Notes under the pieces: model-generated | Databases searched by the model: none | Seen by the model: the letters and a program-made list of their open reading frames with translations, nothing else | What the model was told of the DNA's origin: nothing | Shown here: positions 61,500 through 64,000 of the stretch, in pieces | Layout of the letters: the number at the start of each line of letters is the position of its first letter | Position numbering within the stretch: position 1 is the first letter of the stretch | Origin: an uncultured Sutterella sp. | GTDB lineage: Bacteria > Pseudomonadota > Gammaproteobacteria > Burkholderiales > Burkholderiaceae_F | Reading direction: 5' to 3' | DNA length: 64,000 nucleotides | Assembly (NCBI GenBank): GCA_937943605.1 | Contig: CALEAW010000069.1 | Span: forward strand, 1 to 64,000 | Program-made: the position numbers and the translations under genes

Positions 61500-62030
61500 T
61501 TAGGCAGCAGCCTGTTCCTTGGCATCGCGCACGGCAGCCACGGTACGCACAAAGCGAGCCGGGACTTCGTTGATGGTACGAACAAACTTGGCAATCGGTT
61601 CGTTCATCGTAGCCATCAACTTGGCAAGGAGTTCTTCACGGCTCGGCATCGTAGCGAGCTGCTTGACAGCTTCAACATCCATGACGGAGTTGGCCATCGC
61701 GCCACCCTTGATAACGAGCTTGTCGTTTTCCTTGGCGAAATTGACGAGAACCTTGGCAGCAGCAACCGGATCAGCGGAGAAAGCATAGACGAGCGGACCA
61801 ACAAACTGATCAGCAAGCCCAGCAAATTCCGTACCTTCAACGGCGCGGCGAACCAACGTGTTCTTGACAACACGCAACGTCACGTTGTTCTTACGTGCTT
61901 CAGCACGAAGCTTCGTGACGGCCTCAACGCTCAGCCCACGGTATTCGGCGATGACGATCGAAGAAGAATTGGCAACAATGCCAGCGACTTCTTCAATGAC
62001 AGCAGCCTTATCTTGACGATTAAGACCCAT
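61500..62030 (-). CDS. rplJ: 50S ribosomal protein L10
   Basis: L10, 176 residues, stalk base that carries L7/L12 dimers on its C-terminal helix. MGLNRQDKAAVIEEVAGI start. In E. coli the L10-L12 complex represses translation by binding the rplJ leader; a matching double hairpin lies at 62049-62088. Confidence 0.98.
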   Translation of the reverse strand: MGLNRQDKAAVIEEVAGIVANSSSIVIAEYRGLSVEAVTKLRAEARKNNVTLRVVKNTLVRRAVEGTEFAGLADQFVGPLVYAFSADPVAAAKVLVNFAKENDKLVIKGGAMANSVMDVEAVKQLATMPSREELLAKLMATMNEPIAKFVRTINEVPARFVRTVAAVRDAKEQAAA

Positions 62031-62048
62031 GGTCTGGCTCCACTCAGA

Positions 62049-62088
62049 GGCGTTCCCTTTCGAGAACGCCGGTTTCTAAATAACCGGC
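62049..62088 (-). promoter_or_regulatory. L10-leader-like double hairpin
   Basis: Minus strand: GCCGGTT/AAACCGGC (62088-62069) abuts GGCGTTC/GAACGCC (62070-62049), two compact stems just before the rplJ ribosome-binding site. Position and shape match the ribosomal L10 leader family. Confidence 0.65.
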
Positions 62089-62479
62089 ATACTTCTGAGA
62101 GTTTTGGCTGATTTTTTACTCACAAATATCTAATTTGTGATGAGAAAACACAACGCAATATCTCTCTTCGGTTTACCGTCTGCGCTGGACGACTTGGCGG
62201 TTACTTCTGTCATTGTGAAAGCGTCAACAACGAAATTCACAAGTCCATTAAAAAAATCAGACTGCCGAGATTACTTTGCTTTCAAATCTCGTTTGGTCCT
62301 CATTTCTCCAGCGGTCTTTGACAGCGACGACATTGTTAATCAATGCCGTCACCCAAAGCCCTCGAGACCTCACGGCCTCAGTGAAAAGATTTCTCTTTTC
62401 CGACCTCGTTGACGTTAATCAACGTCTTCATCAAGTTTCCTTAATGAAATGAGGGGTCGACCTCAAAAAATATGGTTCA
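62089..62479 (-). other. rplA-rplJ intergenic region with candidate promoter and hairpins
   Basis: No gene is seen in this stretch. A promoter candidate is TTGTGT at 62148-62153, 17 bp, GATATT at 62125-62130, giving an ~88-nt leader with the L10-type hairpins. A stem CGAGATT/AATCTCG (62266-62291) followed shortly by T7 may end rplKA transcripts. Two further small stems share the core TTGATTAAC (around 62326-62345 and 62406-62425). Confidence 0.5.
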
Positions 62480-63175
62480 TTAAGCGTTGATGGAACCGAT
62501 ATCAACGCGAACACCGATGCCCATCGTGGAAGAGACAGCAACCTTGCGGAGATACTGACCCTTAGAAGAAGCAGGCTTAAGCTTGTTCAACTGGTCGATC
62601 AAGGCAACAAGGTTCTTCTGCAAGCGTTCCGTCGTGAAGGAAGCACGACCGATCGGAGCATGAATGATACCAGCCTTGTCAGCACGGAACTGAACCTGAC
62701 CAGCCTTGGCATTCTTAACGGCCTGAGCAACGTTCGGCGTAACCGTACCAACCTTCGGATTCGGCATCAAACCACGCGGGCCGAGGATCTGACCGAGCTG
62801 ACCGACAACGCGCATCGCATCCGGAGAAGCAATCACAACGTCAAAGTCGAGTTCGCCAGCCTTAACCTTGGCAGCGAGATCGTCAAAACCAACGACGTCA
62901 GCACCAGCGGCGAGAGCTTCTTCAGCCTTTGCACCCTGCGTGAAGACAGCAACACGGACTGTCTTACCCGTGCCTTCTGGCATCACAACAGCGCCACGAA
63001 CAGCCTGGTCAGACTTACGGGGATCAATACCAAGCTGAATAGCAACGTCAACAGATTCGTCGAACTTAGCTACAGCAGTTTCCTTGATCAGGTCAAGAGC
63101 TTCAACAGCCGTGTAGACCTTCTGTGCTTCAACCTTAGCGTTGAGAGCCTTCATGCGCTTATTAAGCTTAGCCAT
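62480..63175 (-). CDS. rplA: 50S ribosomal protein L1
   Basis: L1, 231 residues, stalk protein and translational repressor of rplKA in E. coli. RGLMPNPKVGTVTPNVAQAV signature present. Start overlaps the rplK stop by 1 bp (TAATG), so translation is coupled. Confidence 0.98.
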   Translation of the reverse strand: MAKLNKRMKALNAKVEAQKVYTAVEALDLIKETAVAKFDESVDVAIQLGIDPRKSDQAVRGAVVMPEGTGKTVRVAVFTQGAKAEEALAAGADVVGFDDLAAKVKAGELDFDVVIASPDAMRVVGQLGQILGPRGLMPNPKVGTVTPNVAQAVKNAKAGQVQFRADKAGIIHAPIGRASFTTERLQKNLVALIDQLNKLKPASSKGQYLRKVAVSSTMGIGVRVDIGSINA

Positions 63176-63606
63176 TACAGACCCTCCACAATAACGCCCA
63201 TGGAACGAGCAGAACCAGCAATCGTGCGAACAGCAGCGTCAACGTCAGCAGCCGTAAGATCAGGTTCCTTCATCTTGGCGATTTCTTCAGCCTGAGCACG
63301 CGTGATCTTAGCAACCTTATCCGTATTCGGACGAGCAGAGCCCTTCTGAATCTTGGCAGCCTTCTTGATCAAGATAGCGGCCGGAGGAGTCTTCATCACA
63401 AACGTGAAGCTCTTGTCGGCATAGGCAGTAATCACAACCGGGATCGGAAGGCCAGCTTCCATGCCCTGCGTCTTAGCGTTAAAAGCCTTGCAGAACTCCA
63501 TAATGTTCAGACCGCGCTGACCGAGAGCCGGACCGATAGGAGGCGAGGGGTTGGCCTTACCAGCCGGAACTTGCAGCTTGATAAAGCCGATGATCTTCTT
63601 AGCCAT
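63175..63606 (-). CDS. rplK: 50S ribosomal protein L11
   Basis: L11, 143 residues; the proline-rich PAGKANPSPPIGPALGQRG loop is the RelA/thiostrepton-related region. C-terminal RNA-binding domain intact. 117 bp after nusG. Confidence 0.98.
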   Translation of the reverse strand: MAKKIIGFIKLQVPAGKANPSPPIGPALGQRGLNIMEFCKAFNAKTQGMEAGLPIPVVITAYADKSFTFVMKTPPAAILIKKAAKIQKGSARPNTDKVAKITRAQAEEIAKMKEPDLTAADVDAAVRTIAGSARSMGVIVEGL

Positions 63607-63723
63607 CGTTAAATTTCCTTATGGGTTCAATCGCTCAACTAGTCGAGCTCCCCATGTTTAGGTGAGAAAGGCGTGCACTATACCACCATTTTTTGTATCG
63701 AGCAAGCGCATCACCAATTTTTT

Positions 63724-64000
63724 TTAAAGCTTCTCTACCTCGTTAAAATCGAGGTCAACCAATGTTTCTCGGCTGAAAATCGAGACAAAAACCTGCAAGC
63801 GGCTCTTGTCATAGTCAACAGCCTCAATACGACCATTGAAATCTTTAAAGGGTCCAGTCTTAACTCGAATTTCTTCGCCAATTTCGAACTCAATCTTCGG
63901 ACGAGGCTTTTCAGAGCCACGTTCCATCTGAGCCATAATGGATGCAACTTCTGCATCAGACAAAACAACTGGATGATTATTGCCTAAAAATTCAATGACT
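63724..64000 (-). CDS. nusG: transcription antitermination factor NusG, C-terminal part
   Basis: The minus-strand frame runs off the window end at 64000, so only the last ~91 residues are seen. The KOW domain is clear: EIGEEIRVKTGPFKDFNGRI followed by the DYDKSRLQVFVSIFSRETLVDLDF strands. The linker EFLGNNHPVVLSDAEVASIM precedes it. NusG couples RNA polymerase to Rho and the ribosome. Its place before rplK is universal in this cluster. Confidence 0.97.
   Translation of the reverse strand, partial: VIEFLGNNHPVVLSDAEVASIMAQMERGSEKPRPKIEFEIGEEIRVKTGPFKDFNGRIEAVDYDKSRLQVFVSIFSRETLVDLDFNEVEKL

Noticed and set aside
62137..62412. A 91-residue plus-strand frame in the rplA-rplJ gap
   Set aside because: No ribosome-binding site, no family resemblance, and it overlaps the expected L10 regulatory region.

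Overview
The window is a chromosomal segment of a Betaproteobacterium. The gene order (tat, mla, murA and sspAB block; ponA, cyaY, lptM, lysA block; and the uninterrupted rplKAJL-rpoBC-rpsLG-fusA-tuf-S10-spc-alpha ribosomal block) is the one seen in Burkholderiales. Moderate base composition, absence of several biosynthetic and respiratory genes normally found in this order, and many A/T-rich promoters suggest a reduced, host-associated member such as a Sutterellaceae-like gut bacterium. That family placement is inference; a 16S comparison would settle it. No phage, IS element, CRISPR array or secretion system is visible.

Layout. 1-930 is the 5' part of a 16S rRNA gene on the minus strand, with two strong tandem promoters (1132-1265). 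1277-7700 holds an M61 peptidase, then ung, an LprI-like secreted protein, gph and rpe on the minus strand, then mltA and dsbC. 7800-13040 holds tRNA-Phe, queC with a DUF697-like partner, the hemA-prfA-prmC group and tRNA-Thr. 13094-24720 is a mostly minus-strand block: sspB, sspA, a Nif3-like gene, degS (plus strand), tatCBA, hit, a broken hisI, murA, the mlaBCADEF phospholipid-transport operon and a thioesterase. 25048-32376 is mostly plus strand: ponA, cyaY (minus), lptM, lysA, guaC, engB, hemB. 32445-64000 is minus strand: hslR and then the transcription/translation super-cluster, read from nusG (cut at 64000) down to rplQ.

The genes make a coherent core set: ribosome, RNA polymerase, elongation factors, Sec and Tat export, outer-membrane lipid maintenance (Mla, LptM), peptidoglycan synthesis and turnover (MurA, PBP1A, MltA), lysine/DAP (LysA), haem (HemA, HemB) and envelope stress (DegS, SspAB). 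The most informative signal is what is missing. A hisI pseudogene sits alone where Burkholderiales carry a full his operon, trpEGDC is absent between gph and ung, petABC is absent between the Nif3-like/degS pair and sspA, and infA is absent between secY and rpmJ. These look like scars of reductive evolution towards amino-acid scavenging and a simpler respiratory chain.

The second theme is regulation inside the ribosomal block. It is cut by internal promoters (upstream of rplC, rplN, rpmJ and probably rpsL and rplJ) and by strong hairpins, several placed at or near the predicted transcript 5' end. I found no clear new multi-gene system; the window is mainly ordinary core genome.
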